Shown: piece after piece, positions 26,930 to 39,589 of the stretch
Layout: each line of letters begins with the position of its first letter
Numbering within the stretch: position 1 is the stretch's first letter
From: Sphagnum compactum
Taxonomy: Eukaryota; Bryophyta; Sphagnopsida; Sphagnales
NCBI GenBank assembly: GCA_965153455.1
Contig: OZ234495.1
Span: 24,176,875 to 24,240,874 of the forward strand
Length of the DNA: 64,000 nucleotides
Direction of reading: 5' to 3'
Translations under genes and position numbers: made by a program
The notes under the pieces: model-generated
Databases searched by the model: none
Told to the model about the DNA's origin: nothing
The model's input: only the letters and a program-made list of their open reading frames with translations

Positions 26930-28285
26930 ATTTTGGATTGCCTCAATTAACCGTGAGTATTGACCGCGGTAAGAGAAGAGGTAACCGCGCTTCGTGTGAA
27001 GCCGTCAACGATCTCATACCGCAGGAAGAAGTTTGTGGCTATGGCGACCTGCGAACGACGGCGGGCGTGCCTTACTCCCTTGTGTTTCTCGGCCGATTTC
27101 TTTGCTCGAGCGTCTCGTCCGGCGATCGAAAACCACGACATCTGATGGAGGAAAGTATTTCGAACCGATTGATGTGAATAAGCCTCGATTTGGGCCCGAT
27201 TTGAGCAAGATTTTGCTTCTCGCAAGCTCCGTCGTTGGTTTTGTGTGAATCCGTTGTCGACTGTCTGGTGCTGGAAGTGAGACCTGCTTCCGAAAGAGGA
27301 GAACAGAACGGAGGCGTATATCGATCATGCAAAGCACCTGGTAAGTGTAAGCTGTCGATGGATTCTCTTTTCCCCTCGAAGAACAGGAGGTTTTCTTTGG
27401 AAGGATTGTTTTGTATTTGGAGATTGTCTTCAGGATTCGAGAGACTTGGAAACTATTTCAGAATTTTTTTTTCATTCGATGTTTTTGGAGCGGTGGTTCA
27501 TAGGTAGCATTGTTTTTGTTTGTGATGATAATCTGATGCGGAAGACGCACCGGATTTCGAGCACGGTTGTGATAAGGATTTTGTGAGATTGTGGGAATGG
27601 AGAGAAGTGAGGCAATTTGTGGTGAAGTCTGTGCGATTTTGTGCTCAAGGTTTCTTTTAAGGGATATAATAGCATTGTGTGCAACGCGTATCCGAGATTG
27701 GAAGCGAGGGGATGCATGTCAGGAGGAAGATTTGCTAGACTAGACGACCTTGAGTTGATAGAAAGTCGTATCTGATTTCCAGGGAAGAAGGCTGTTGAAT
27801 GTTGAGGGGAGTAGAAACAGCGTGTAAAAGAAGTGAAGGAGATCTGCATATCTATACCTCGACTTCTGAAGGAAAAGTCACGACTCGAGGCCCTTTGCAC
27901 ATCTTCGCCGAAAAAAGAAACGAAGACATGGTGGAATCCCGTGTTTTTAAAGAGCGGCGCACTTGATCTTTCTCTAGAAGTCAACTAGATAGAGCAGTAT
28001 CCCCAGCTGCACAATCGGACTGATTTCCCGTAACCAGCGAATGCCTGTCTTCACGGGTTGAGCAGCGCAACCATCACGAATTTGGTAAGCCCGAACTGGC
28101 GACAAGAAAGTTTTGTACAATGGGGCAATCAGAGGGATAGAGAGAAGTCTACTAGAAATGTTTTGTGTCTGTCTGAGTATATCATTTTGGTGCAGCATGG
28201 TTGATAAAGTTGAAAATGACAACCATCAGATTTTGGATAAAACACGATAGAATCCTGGAACTGAGCCTAAGCTGTGATACTACAG
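26930..28285 (+). promoter_or_regulatory. Promoter, non-coding first exon and leader intron of PUR-alpha
   Basis: A GC-richer island begins near 26940. A good donor at 27341 (CACCTG then GTAAGTGTAAG) and an acceptor ending at 28285 (TGATACTACAG) would remove a 945 bp intron from the 5' leader, leaving 20 bases before the ATG at 28306. If transcription starts upstream of 27145, the leader carries a 10-codon uORF (27145-27177, MEESISNRLM). No coding frame here has family motifs. The transcription start is not determined. Confidence 0.5.
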
Positions 28286-28305
28286 GGACAAGAAGAAGAA
28301 TAGCA

Positions 28306-30419
28306 ATGGAAGGTGCACCAGGAGGAGCTGGGGATGTGGAACTCATGTGCAAAACTCTTCAAGTGGAGCATAAGCTTTTTTACTTTGACTTGAAGGAAAA
28401 TCCCCGTGGTCGGTACCTGAAGATTTCTGAGAAGACATCAGGGTCACGGTCCACCATCATTGTGCCCATTGCAGGTGTTGTGTGGTTTGTTGACCTCTTC
28501 AATTACTATGCAAATGGTGATGATCCCGAGCTTTCCAGCAAGGAGCTACAGCTTGATACCAAGGTAATATTCTCTCTCCACTATGCATTAGGGTCCTAAG
28601 AAGGAATCACAAGCAAATGCTTGTCCTCATGGGTTAGGCCTCATGACTGTTTTTCAGCTAATTTCATCCAATTGCCATTAGTTCCATACCAATAATAGCC
28701 AAGTTGGCTATGACATGGTCACTGGTTCTCCAATTGGTTTAGAAGATGGGAAACTGGCAACTTTTTCTGCTTAGATTTTTATTTTTGTATATTTTTGGGA
28801 CAAGAGCATTTTGCTATGGTGGTTTGAACAGGCCACCTCAGACAAGGATACCATAGCTCTCCCTTTGAAATAGACACATTCATTCACACTTGGTTGTGTG
28901 ATTGTGCTCCTTTCTTCATTGATGCATTGATTGTAACTGTGTTCCACCATCATGTTTGCTAGACTGCTGTGATGGATCACAGCATGCTTGAGAGAGCAAG
29001 TTGCCCTTTTATTTTGGAGGCCAAGAGCTTAAGGAGTGTGACATGTGTTTTCAGGTTCATTCTTGCTTGTTAATGCAAATGGTTGTTGCTGTTGTTTCTG
29101 GAGCAGGTGTTCTATTTCGATGTGGGTGAGAATCGGAGGGGACGGTTTCTCAAGGTATGCTCAGTTTCCCTATCCTGCTCAGGCAGTTTCCTTTCTGTCC
29201 AGTTTAGTGTGAGATGGACTTGGGATGGGAGAGATCTTTTAGGAATACTGCTTTTGAGTTGATGGCCAAGCATGACAAACCCTTGAGGCCATTCAACCTG
29301 GAACAGGTTTCAGAAGCATCAGTGGCACGCAGTCGAAGCACTATCATTGTACCTGCTGGAAATGCATCTGATGATGGATGGGCGACCTTCAGAAACATCT
29401 TAGTGGAGATTCATGAGGCCTCACAGCTTCTGGTTCCACCTCCCAATGGTTCAGGACCTCCTCAGGTGTCATTCACTACTGTACTGTTGATTGACTCATG
29501 GTTCTCATCACCTATCTCTGCCAGACTAATTGAATCCCCACATAGAGATTGATATTCATCATTTTGTTCCCTAGTTTGTTGAAGAGTCAATTACATAATC
29601 ATGGGTTTGCTTCAGGATTCTAGCTTTTACCTTTGCACATGCGAGAGGACAAAATAGCTTCTCATTTTGAAGGTCGTCATTGTAGATGATAGTTCCAGCA
29701 AGTCAAAGTGCACATCAGCTATTTGAATTGCAAGTTTATGATCAGGATGTCATCTGGTTAGGTGCTCTACATCCAGATTATATCATTGTGCTGGAGTGAA
29801 GCATGCATTGCAGTGGCTTCAATGTGCATTTTGTGGTGCTCTTGTTGCAGCAAGCAACAGGCCATGCAGAGCACATGGGGAATTTGGCAGATGCTATTGG
29901 GGCTGGGTTTATGCCAAGTAGCAGCCCTCCTCCTGTGTCTGCAATCAGTTCTGCTTCTGCAGATATGGGATCACCTAATTTGGCTTCTTCAGCTGCTGCA
30001 GCAGGTGGGATGGCCACTGCCCGTGTTGTACGGGCTGAGCAAAAGAAATTTTTCTTTGATCTTGGAAGCAATGCTCGTGGCCAATACCTTCGTATTTCAG
30101 AGGTGAGAGTTCTGTTGATCTGGGGCTGTCACACAAATACTCCTAGTTTAGAAGTTGTGATGACACAATGTGTGGTACTGCTCAGTGATTTATCTGATGT
30201 CGAAGACATAATCTGTCTCACACTTTGTGGTTTGGTGTACTTTGTCTGCAGGTAACAGGAGTAGATCGTTCTGCCATCATTTTACCAGCTTTAGTGCTGG
30301 AGCAATTTTATGAGACTCTCGGCCAATTTGTGGATATGGTGAAAAGTCAGGGCCCAGTTGGATCAAGTGCAGCAAATGTGCGTACTATTGCTCCCCCCCG
30401 GAAAAGATCGGAGAGCTAA
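28306..30419 (+). CDS. PURA1: PUR-alpha (purine-rich element-binding protein alpha)
   Basis: A nucleic-acid-binding protein that binds purine-rich single-stranded DNA/RNA; plant members bind telo-box promoter elements of ribosomal-protein and proliferation genes. Coding exons are 28306-28563, 29107-29154, 29307-29465, 29851-30102 and 30252-30419; all introns are GT-AG and phase 0, and the protein is 294 residues, almost the same as angiosperm PUR-alpha1. Three PUR repeats are clear. The first has HKLFYFDLKENPRGRYLKIS and RSTIIVPIAGVVWF. The second has KVFYFDVGENRRGRFLKVSE and RSTIIVPAG. The third has KKFFFDLGSNARGQYLRISE then DRSAIILPALVLEQFYETLG. A Ser/Ala/Pro-rich linker separates repeats two and three, and the tail is basic (PPRKRSES). 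The ATG at 28306 gives MEGAPGG, the usual short N-terminus. Gene order around it suggests no partner. Confidence 0.95.
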
Positions 30420-32117
30420 CTAAGCAATCATACATGGCACAGGAGCAATAAATTCAAAGCATCAGCAGCTGATAATAGCATTGCTGTTCAGGAGAGTCTG
30501 CAACCCAGCAACATGAGCTGCCCAACACCAGCAGCACAGGCATGGAGTCTCTGCTGCTTGACATCTGTCATGGTGAGGATTGGTAGGCTGGGTTGTGACA
30601 AGCTATCAGTGGACTGCTGTGAGGAGGCCCCATTCTGCTCTTTCACAGGAGATAATGACTCCCAAGTGCCAAAGAAGCTTGTTGTCCAGCATTTGAGCAC
30701 CAGGGTGCCAATGAGTACAGCTAGGGCTCTGTTGCCAGTTTTGTTTGATGGGTGGTTTTTCTAGAGCACCTGAGTAACCTTACATTCTGAAGTTGCTCAA
30801 TATCTGCAATCAAGTTGCAACAGTGCTGTTTTGCAGGACAGATATGCTTATTTGGGGTTTTTTTGTGGGAACCAAGTAAGAGCTTCCCTATTTTTGAATT
30901 GTCTGTGCCATTTGTGATACTGGGTTCGTTAGGCATTCACCTTTCAAATGGATCATGCTCAGCATCTGGGACAAAGCAAAACCCACATGACCAACATGAC
31001 CTTGTTTACTCTTCAGAGCTACAGCACATTTAAATTGCTGAACAAGACTTGCACTCTCTCTCTCTCTCTCCCTCTCTCTCTCTCAGAAGTGGGGTGGTCC
31101 ATTGACAAGTAGAAGGGCACACCATCTGCTGTCTACTTGAGGTGGATTCACTACAGGAACTGTAACAATGTCCTGTGTCTATCACAGTTTCCATGTATTG
31201 ATTGCGAATTTGTAGTGTTAGATTCCATCTCTACTTACCATTTTGGTCTCAAACTTCTCAAAATATGAGTGGCTGTGACTATGGGGGTTACTGGGTGAAA
31301 CCCCTTGGTCAAGACATGAGCACCAGAAGGGGCTTTGTATGTATTTACAAGAATATTTGGGCAACCAAACTCATATCAGTTTCTCATGAAGTTTGGTTAT
31401 TGCAGGTTAGTGAAAGCCAGTTCCTGGAATTGCATCCAGCTGCAAGCGTCTGAACTGAGAGCTGTCACTAAGAGCGGTGATTTTGAGGTCAGATTACGCC
31501 CCCCATTCCATGGATGAGCCTGGCTGCAATCCTAGAACTCTGCTCTTGCTAACTGAATTGAATTGCTCCTGAGGCAAATAGCGAGACAACAACAGCAACA
31601 TTCCATCTTGAAAAGTGTTTCCTGGGGCCCTATAAGGTTTAGAATCCTTTGTTTCCATGGGCCATCTAGTAGGGGTAGACTTCCTGACTAGTTGGTCTCC
31701 TTGTTCCAAAGCTTGCAATGACAAGTGAAATAGCAATGCATTCCAAGTAAGGAAAGGGGCAAGTGGTGCAAGTTACAGGGCATTGGAATGTGGTGGTGCC
31801 TACAAACTTGTCACGGTCCTCACAAATACCAGAAGGAAGTTCTTTGAGGGATTCTGGTATATGCCATTTCGTCCTACTGATAGGAGCACCATTCATTCTT
31901 TGAAACTCTATTCACTAGTAGGAACCATCTTCGTCTCTGGTAAACCGAGAGGGACATATCATCACAAGTGCAGATTGCAACCAGTGTTGGGCAGGTAGCA
32001 TGTTGGAGCTCTGGTATATGGATTGATATCGGTCTTGGTATCAAAGAACTGACCAGAGAGTGTTCATACCATGACAAGTAGAGTGCAGGGTTTCTTTTAA
32101 GGATTTGGTGAGGTAGC
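30420..32117 (+). other. 3' untranslated and downstream region of PUR-alpha
   Basis: Composition stays gene-like for over 1 kb past the stop. AATAAA occurs at 30447-30452 but is only about 30 bases from the stop, so it is unlikely to be the main poly(A) signal. A CT microsatellite at about 31055-31085 ends in CAG and could act as an acceptor of a 3'-UTR intron. Frames here are short and lack domains. Confidence 0.4.
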
Positions 32118-32400
32118 CAAAATGGTGATCATCCAGAAAATAATTTAGCCAAATTTGGCTACATAATATATATGAAGGTAGAGCCAAAAAAAAAAAAAAA
32201 AAAAAAACTGAATCCTTCTATATATTCATGGCTACCTTCTGGAAGTTATCATAATAAGACTCTGGCGATTTTGGAATTTTTCAAAAAATTCGAAATCTGT
32301 CTGGCGAGTTTGGGCCAATTTTTTCCCACGAAAAATCGTTTGTATATATGTAGGTCGAAAATAATATTTTTCAGGTCGAAATTTGGCGAAAATTCGCTAG
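32118..32400 (+). repeat. Dispersed repeat family C, copy 2
   Basis: Matches copy 1 in GGTAGCCAAAATGGTGATCA, TTTAGCCAAATTTGGCTAC (itself palindromic), CCTTCTATATATTCATGGCT and the CTGGCGATTTTGG part. It contains a 20-odd base poly-A run at about 32187-32208. It lies in the downstream flank of PUR-alpha, in the same orientation as the copy in the upstream flank. Confidence 0.65.
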
Positions 32401-33177
32401 TACAAAGAAACACTGGTATTACTAGAGAGTCGCCTACAGTTATCAAACATTGAACTTTTTGCATACAGAATTCAGAATGCTTGAGCAAATCAGTACTATG
32501 TAAAACGTACCAAAATACACTGTCAGTACTTATTTGAGAGGAGGGAGGCACAGGACGGTTGCGGCCAGAGAGATAAGGTGTAAGAAATTGATTGATTGAT
32601 TGATGAGACTAGATGGAGCTCTACCGAGAGATGACGACAACCCCCAAGTTCTAGCAAGTTTTTAGACATTGAAAAAGAGAGTCTGAAGATGATCAGCGAC
32701 AGCAGCAGCAGCTCGGGTTTTGATTTTATTATCATCAGTACGTTGGATCTGAAACAAAAAATCTGATCAAAAGGTGCCCCACAGGATTCGAATTTCGCAC
32801 TTTCTTCTTCTCTACCAAAAAAGAGTTCAGTCAACAAGCATATTTAATGTGTTCAGGCCACTATGATCTATCTATCTCAAGGAAGGAAAGGAAAGGAAAG
32901 GCAGGTTTCAATGTCTTTAAATGTTTTTCTATGAGGATGATGATGGTCACATGATGGACACGAGGAGGAGTTAGTTGTGTCCTTCCTTGTTTATGAGTGA
33001 AGAAGTTAAGTATCTGACTTTGGTGTACAGAAGAAGATACAGTTATGTTTTGTGGCAGACACACACACTTTAAAAACCTAACTTTACTTTTAGTTTATTT
33101 TAAAATTTATTTTCTAGTTGTGTGCACACTGCAGGGTTGTCATTCCTTGTTTGTACCAATTTCTCCCCTTTGTCTGC
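32401..33177. other. Intergenic DNA
   Basis: No gene is supported. Small simple repeats occur: GATT units near 32590-32604 and GGAAA units near 32881-32900. Confidence 0.5.
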
Positions 33178-33428
33178 CTTGCCTACCAAGTCAAGGATAT
33201 TGTGTTTAGATTCATTATACAATATAGTAGCTTTAGGAATTTTGGCTTGTGTTGAAATTTGAGATTAGTTGTAGAGTTGAAAGATTTGGGTTTCTTCTGG
33301 AGGATTTTTTTGAAGATTAGGTATACTTTTGCATGGTGAAATATTTGAGTTTCCATAATTCTTCTTTTGCCTTCAGATACTTTTTAATGTAAATGGCAAG
33401 GCCACAATGTGACACACCCCTTGTCTTT
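33178..33428 (+). repeat. Dispersed repeat family D, copy 1
   Basis: Aligns with 40930-41240 and 56908-57222. Shared blocks are CCTTGCCTACCAAG, AAGGATATTGTGTTTAGATT, TTTTGGCTTGTGTTGAAA, TTTGCATGGTGAAATATTTG, CATAATTCTTCTTTTGCCT, ATACTTTTTAATGTAA and the end GGCCACAATGTGACACACCC. This copy lacks about 60 bp present in the other two (the TAATAATAATAGGTCTATTT part). Confidence 0.75.
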
Positions 33429-34067
33429 GTGGTGGCCCACAATTACATTCTCTTAGCCTGCCCATTTCAATCCTTCCCTTACCATATTACCCATTGTAAA
33501 GCATGAGGTGAAGATCTGAAGTTGGTGTAAGATCCCTCTCACTCTTTCTTGATCAGGTGTAGTATCCTTCAAGTGATGGGATTTTCACAAATCTGAAGTG
33601 CCCTCCAAATACACTCAAATATTTGTCCCAGAAATTTATCTGAATGCTTTCTAAGTGATAGAAAGGGCAAATAATAAGTTATATGAATTATTTGTTTTTG
33701 CTTTGGCTTTTGAAGCTTTCTAATGTGGACTTCTGGCATTTTGATATTAGAGAATCTGAGAGTTTTGAAGTCTTATTATGGCCAGAGGAGAGTTAGTTAT
33801 GAGTTTCTAAAAGAGAACAGAAATCATTGCTCAGGGATTGTCTGATGGCTCAATCAGTTGAATTTAATCTTAGGGTGTTCTTTTGTTAGGCATCTAATAA
33901 AGAGCCCTAAAAGAACAAGTATCAAAAACAGCTACATAATAGAGATATCAGTAAAGCAAGGAAAAGACAGCACCAGAACCCTGAGTTTGGTCATAAACTG
34001 GGTGAGATTTTCAAAAACCCTAGAAATAAGTACATTAGCATTCAAAAGGGGGGGGGGGGGGAAAGTA
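33429..34067. other. Intergenic DNA
   Basis: No gene is supported. A run of twelve or more G is present just before the family B copy at about 34048-34060. Confidence 0.45.
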
Positions 34068-34247
34068 AATTGAGTTTCATCTTGTCTTTCCTTTTTCCTG
34101 AGCGCCTCCACTGATGTTGCATATATTTTCACTGCTCCTACCTGTACAGCTGCTATTATTACTCTTGAGCCTTGTAAATTAAATGCTGAGTTTCAGCATT
34201 TCATACCCAGATTTAATAAAATCTCTTTACTTTGCGAATACCACTGA
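34068..34247 (+). repeat. Dispersed repeat family B, copy 2
   Basis: Plus-orientation partner of 13012-13190. It carries the same perfect hairpin (AAATGCTGA, GTT, TCAGCATTT) at 34181-34201, and the same order of conserved blocks before and after. The homology stops at about ACTGAG on the right. Confidence 0.7.
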
Positions 34248-34540
34248 GTGACTTTCACGATATCTCTAATGAATTGACCATAATGGGTAGTTGATTACCT
34301 CACCAAGTAGTAGGAGATATCTGACAATTGTGAGTCATTGGTGTATTGCATAGGGACGGTCCCAAGGATCTAGATTCTAGTGGTCTAGCCTCTAGGTCAG
34401 TTTTTGGGGGTTTTAATTAGCAGCTTTTGTGGAGTTCCTTTCTATCGTGGGTTTTTAAATTGTACGTTTATTGCAGGGTTTCGCTGCACTCCTAAAGGGC
34501 AACCCTCAAATCCATCAACCCATTAAATACAAACTGTGGG

Positions 34541-34745
34541 CCTCAAATGGTGATCATCCCTAGGAAAATTTAGCCAAATCTGGTTATAACCCAGATATAT
34601 ATTACAAAATTTTAATCAACTTTTTCATGGGTACACACTAAAAATCAACTATGAAAATTTGACAAATGGTTTTTTTTTCTCACTTTTGGCAATTGAAAAC
34701 GTCCAAAATCACTTTAACTTTTCTTTTTGGTTAAATTTTGCTAAT
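34541..34745 (+). repeat. Dispersed repeat family C, copy 3
   Basis: Closest to copy 1: TGGTGATCATCCCTAGGAAA, ATTTAGCCAAATCTGGTTAT, AAATTTTAATCAACTTTTTC, GGGTACACACTAAAAATC and GTCCAAAATCACTTTAACTT. No target-site duplication is obvious. Confidence 0.65.
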
Positions 34746-37229
34746 ATAAAAAATGTTGCACCAGAGGTTCTAACTCAAGGAAGAATTGCCATTATAATTG
34801 CACTAGCAAATTAATGTTTTGTGAAAAATTGCTTTTGGACCTAACCGAAGGTTTCGACAATTGAAAGAAATTGGAGAAAATTTGCTCCAGATGGTTAAAC
34901 ATCAATTTTTAAGGTTCTCGATTTATGGGTCAGAATTTTGTTTTCTCTCCAAATGTCCCATTACAATTTTCTTCTTCATCCTTTTCATCTTTGTTTTGCA
35001 ACATCAACCTTTAGCTGTTCCTCACCATTGCATTTTGCAACTTAGAAGTTTTTCATTGTAACAACATATATTATGTCAAGCATCCTTTGATCATGGTCAT
35101 GGTTTTTTTTTGCAAAAAATGTTTTGGCCTTGCTATCATTTTACTTTGCTCATGCCATGCAAATCATGTGATCTATTGCTCAACCTATTCCTCACACCAC
35201 AACCAATGTATAACATGTTGTAACTTTCTTTAGGTTTCATCCAGTTGGTAACCATTCTTGCTATCGGTTCAAAGATAGAAGTAGAAGAAAACAATTGCAA
35301 CTTGTTATCATACATCATATCTAACTTAAGTTATGTCATTTCACCATTTTATTAAACCATAGTGAAGCTAATTTATTTGCTATGATAAAGGATGTAAGTT
35401 AACACCTTAGACATTGTGCTTGATTATTTAAAAAATGAAAGGACATTATCATGGCTCAACATTTATCCATATTTGGGAGAAAAGATAAACAATATGTCTT
35501 TAGTCCTATTCATACTTGTTCATATTACAAATGAAGAAGAAGAAAAAAAACTAAAAGAAAAATTTAATGAAGGTTTTCTTTGTGTATCTTGTGTGATTCA
35601 TATTTCCTTTCATTCCAAGAACCTAAACAAAATTTGTTTTATTGGCAAAGAGGAAAGTAGAATAAGAATAAACATTTTGTGATGTAGCCCTAGCCTAGGC
35701 CATTATATCATAGTGAATGTAAGCTACTACCATCCTTGTTTCCATTTCTTGTATCTTCCGCATCATTGTGTGGTTAGAGTTGCCATAGCTTCCATTCCCT
35801 ATAACAAATCTTGTGTTGTTGATTTCACCTCTTACACTTCTTGCACATTGGTTAAGTGTTTCAAGTTCAACAACTTGTGCAAATAGACAAAATTAGAATG
35901 GTTGCTTGTCCCACCAAAACCAAAATGGGAGAGTTGAAATTAGAATACACTTGTAATCGATGGCAATACACACAAATGAAACTTTAGCTGGCACAAACTG
36001 AAACCATGACATTATGACAAAAGAAGGAAAAACAAACCATTCTTGCACCCATTGTCCTATTTTTCTTCTTTGCACATTCTTCCAGAAGTTGATCTCCACT
36101 TGGCACTCTTTTAGGGCATCACCTTGATGAGTACTAATGGATGAAGGAACGACAATGGGTACATGGAATCCCTTTCAAAAGTAGAATGATAATACTATAG
36201 ATGAGACTCTAAGGCATCAAAAGGGATATGTTAAGCTATGTCACTATAATGGACACACAATTCTTTGAAACAGAACGCCTTCAATATCAAATTTAAACCA
36301 CCTAATCATGATAATGATCAAAACCACATAAGATGTCATGGTAAGACTACCCTATTGAAATCAAGAGCATAAAAGAATGTCATGGACAATGATTCCCATC
36401 CCCTTTTGTGAGCAACCCAACTTAGTGGAAAGATTATCGCATTGAACAAGTACAATGCACACACTGTGTGAGTAAACCTAGTGAAATGCAGAATGGAATT
36501 AATAATATATTAAGAGAATGCATATGGTTCATATGCCCAAGAGCTGCACCCAGAGCTGTATAAACACAAAAAGAGATAAAAGGTTCTGAATTGGAAAGAA
36601 AGGAATCTGTGAATGGCTGAATGTGAAATAAGAGGGTCTGCAAGGCCTAGCATCACACTTGTACATCTTCAGACTTGAAATAGCAGCTGAGAACTTACAG
36701 AAATCCAATGAGGGAGAAGACAAATCTTTGACTCAAAGAACGAGGCCACACAAAATCCCCAGTACTCTATATAGCATGTGATCTGTATGACCAGAGCATA
36801 GGATGATGGAAGTCAAATTGCACCCACAAGAAGGAATTCTATCAAAGAAGGTGCGTGACATCAATATACTGAAATATACATGATAGTGCATGAAGATGCA
36901 GAGCAGGTGCCCAAAACTCTGAAAGCACAGAGTCTCTGACAGAGCACTTTTCATTTCAACCCCATGCATGAGAAGAATTTTTTTTTGGGGATAGATGGTG
37001 TGTCATTTGATGTTCACCAACTTAGTGAAACAGTGAAATGAGATGGACTATCCAAAAGTCTGCTCCTGCTCAATTTTCCATTACAAGGTAAGGATAGACT
37101 GCTCCAAGGGAGATGGGCTTGTAAGCATTGGAACTAACCTTATACACCAGAACAGGCAGTTCTTTGCTCTGTCAGGTTTCCACAAAAAAATCAATGGGCC
37201 ATTTCACAACACAGATCGATCCTTTGCAC
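34746..37229. other. Spacer; right part may be 3' UTR of the phosphatase gene
   Basis: No gene is supported. From about 36420 the sequence becomes less A/T-rich and may be the 3' untranslated region of the minus-strand phosphatase gene whose stop is at 37230. The minus frames at 36434-36723 and 36733-36969 show no domains. Confidence 0.4.
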
Positions 37230-39534
37230 TTAGTTGGATTGTGCCACTGGAGGCTCTACTCTTCCAGTGATGCTCTCTGTTTCAACTCGAACTATATCTG
37301 GTGGAATCTCTTCCAAGTTCAAGCCTCTCTCCATGGCATCAAAGTGGGTAAAAAAAGATGGTCCTGATGTGTCCCAGTCCGGGTTCAAATCCCCTGGCCG
37401 TGCCCTCTTTTGCCTGCAAATGATGATGCAGGCCACTATAATTCAGGTCATTTCTCTAATTGTGAGAATGGGTGTTAAGATCAAGAATATACAGCTTCAT
37501 TTCTTCACTGTTGATGCCCTACAAATGTGGAGACTCCTATGCAATGAAGAAGAACAGTAAGGAAAATATTTCTATACCATTCTTGGTCAGCAATCATGTC
37601 ATCGGTCATGCCAAAGGATCGTAGTTCATCATGAGTGTGGTGCATGGCCAGGCTATACCTGCATCCCCAAGGCACCCCTAGATATTATCAGGCCTCCCAG
37701 TGCAATTGACCTTCTGGGCTGAGCTCCCAATTATCAGGAACTACACGTACTGAAAGACTGAAGGGTGCAATTTCAATGCCACTGTCAGTGCTGTTTCACA
37801 ACAGAGAAAGACCCCATGACAGCCATCAAATCTATGTCAGACCAAAACCCCAATACAGAGCTTATGATGACAGAGGGATTGGTACATCAGGATGCACCTT
37901 CCACCAGGGCCAAGCTGCATGACAAGCATGCCTGTGTTGCCAAAATTCCAAAGGCCTTCAAATTGCTCGACAGTCCATTTGTACCACCGCATCAGGAATA
38001 CACGCAGTGTAAGCCCATGGGACACAAGAATGAGATTCATGCTCTTAGAGCGTGCCTCTGGCCGCTGAAACCGCCCCACATCTATGTCCGATCTAAGTGT
38101 TTCCCTGAATCCTGCAGAGAATCCTAACTTACCCTTCAGATCCCACCTATGAAATGCTGTACATACTTGCAGCATATATGCGAAATTGTGCAATTGTCAA
38201 ATGACAATTTTCCTGCTTATCCAGCTACCAAACTCTTTATTAGGGGCGCTTCACAGGGTAGCAGAAATCTCTCTAAAAAGATCACAAAAATCAAGTACCA
38301 TAAGTTATTACATGTACACTAATCCCCAAAGCATATCAACTGTGTCGCCACAGCGAACCATTGTGGGAAAGCAGAAACCAGAACTTGCCTGTTATGCGGT
38401 CATAAACATCTGCAGCCGATTCACCATTTGGGAAGCGGTAGAAGAAACGACCATAACGAATACGAGCAGCTTTCTGCAACTGCATTCTCTCCCTGTTTTG
38501 GAAGTTTCCTGTACACTCACCATAAACCCCCAGCATTGGTAATGCCATAGAAGAATGATGATGAAAGAAAAGATAGCAGCAGCACAGAACAAGGTCAGAA
38601 AAATAATAACCCACCAAAATCTTGCTCCCGCAGACGAGGCTCTTCTCGCACACCTGCAATTCGCTCTCGTTCAAAGGCCATGCCCATGCCACGTAGTGTC
38701 TGCAACGTGCGCCTATAGGGTGAGACATAAAAGTAGACTTGCCAGTCGTCTACATTATCACTCTCAATGATCTTACGAATTTTCTTGCCACACAGCACTG
38801 CTTGCTTCCATCCAACTTCTGTGAGGGCGATCTTGGAGTCAGGGATGCATGTGTATGCACTCTCATCAACGTTACCTTCACTCTGGCCATGACGCACTAG
38901 AATGATTCTCTGGGGCCTTCGCCGCATTCCTGTACACATTAAAAAATATGGTTGCATTACAGGACTAAATGCTTGCACATAGCTCATGGGTGGATGATCC
39001 TATCTTTCTTAAACACAAATGATTTGAAGGATTCACAGAGAAGCTAATGAAACCCATCATCTCATCCATCACTCACAGCTGAAGTTGTGAGTGAAACAGA
39101 TTTGAGGTTGTAATTTATACTTCAAATTCTTCTGTCAGTCACAAGCTCGACTAAGTTTTGTGTACTCTGATCACACAATCCCACATCTTGTGATGGTTGT
39201 TACAATGCTACAAGTACAACTGATTATGCCTGGATGTGATCCAAATGGAGCTGAAAGTTCATTTGCCAGCAGAAAGAAGATGCATAGTTCGATATTTATT
39301 TCACATTGGAACATCATGGTACACAGTCCCATGACTCTCTGAATGAAGTCAGAGCGAAAGAAAAACCCATGTTCAAGTGTGTGTGTATTTAAGGTTTAGG
39401 GCCAATGTATATAAGAGTTTCAGTTTTCTTGCTCTTTCTAAAAGCATGACATGAGATCAGGTGTGTGTGTTTTAGAGTTTGGTTTGATGTGCATAAACGT
39501 TTCAGTTTTCTTCCTCATTTTAAAAGCATCACCT

Positions 39535-39589
<55 letters not shown>

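Noticed and set aside
26671-27177. 168-codon plus-strand open frame
   Set aside because: Spans repeat family C and the PUR-alpha leader; no conserved domain and it cannot be spliced in frame to the gene.
31051-31085. Polypyrimidine signal of another coding exon
   Set aside because: It is a CT microsatellite; the sequence after its CAG has no coding similarity to PUR proteins.
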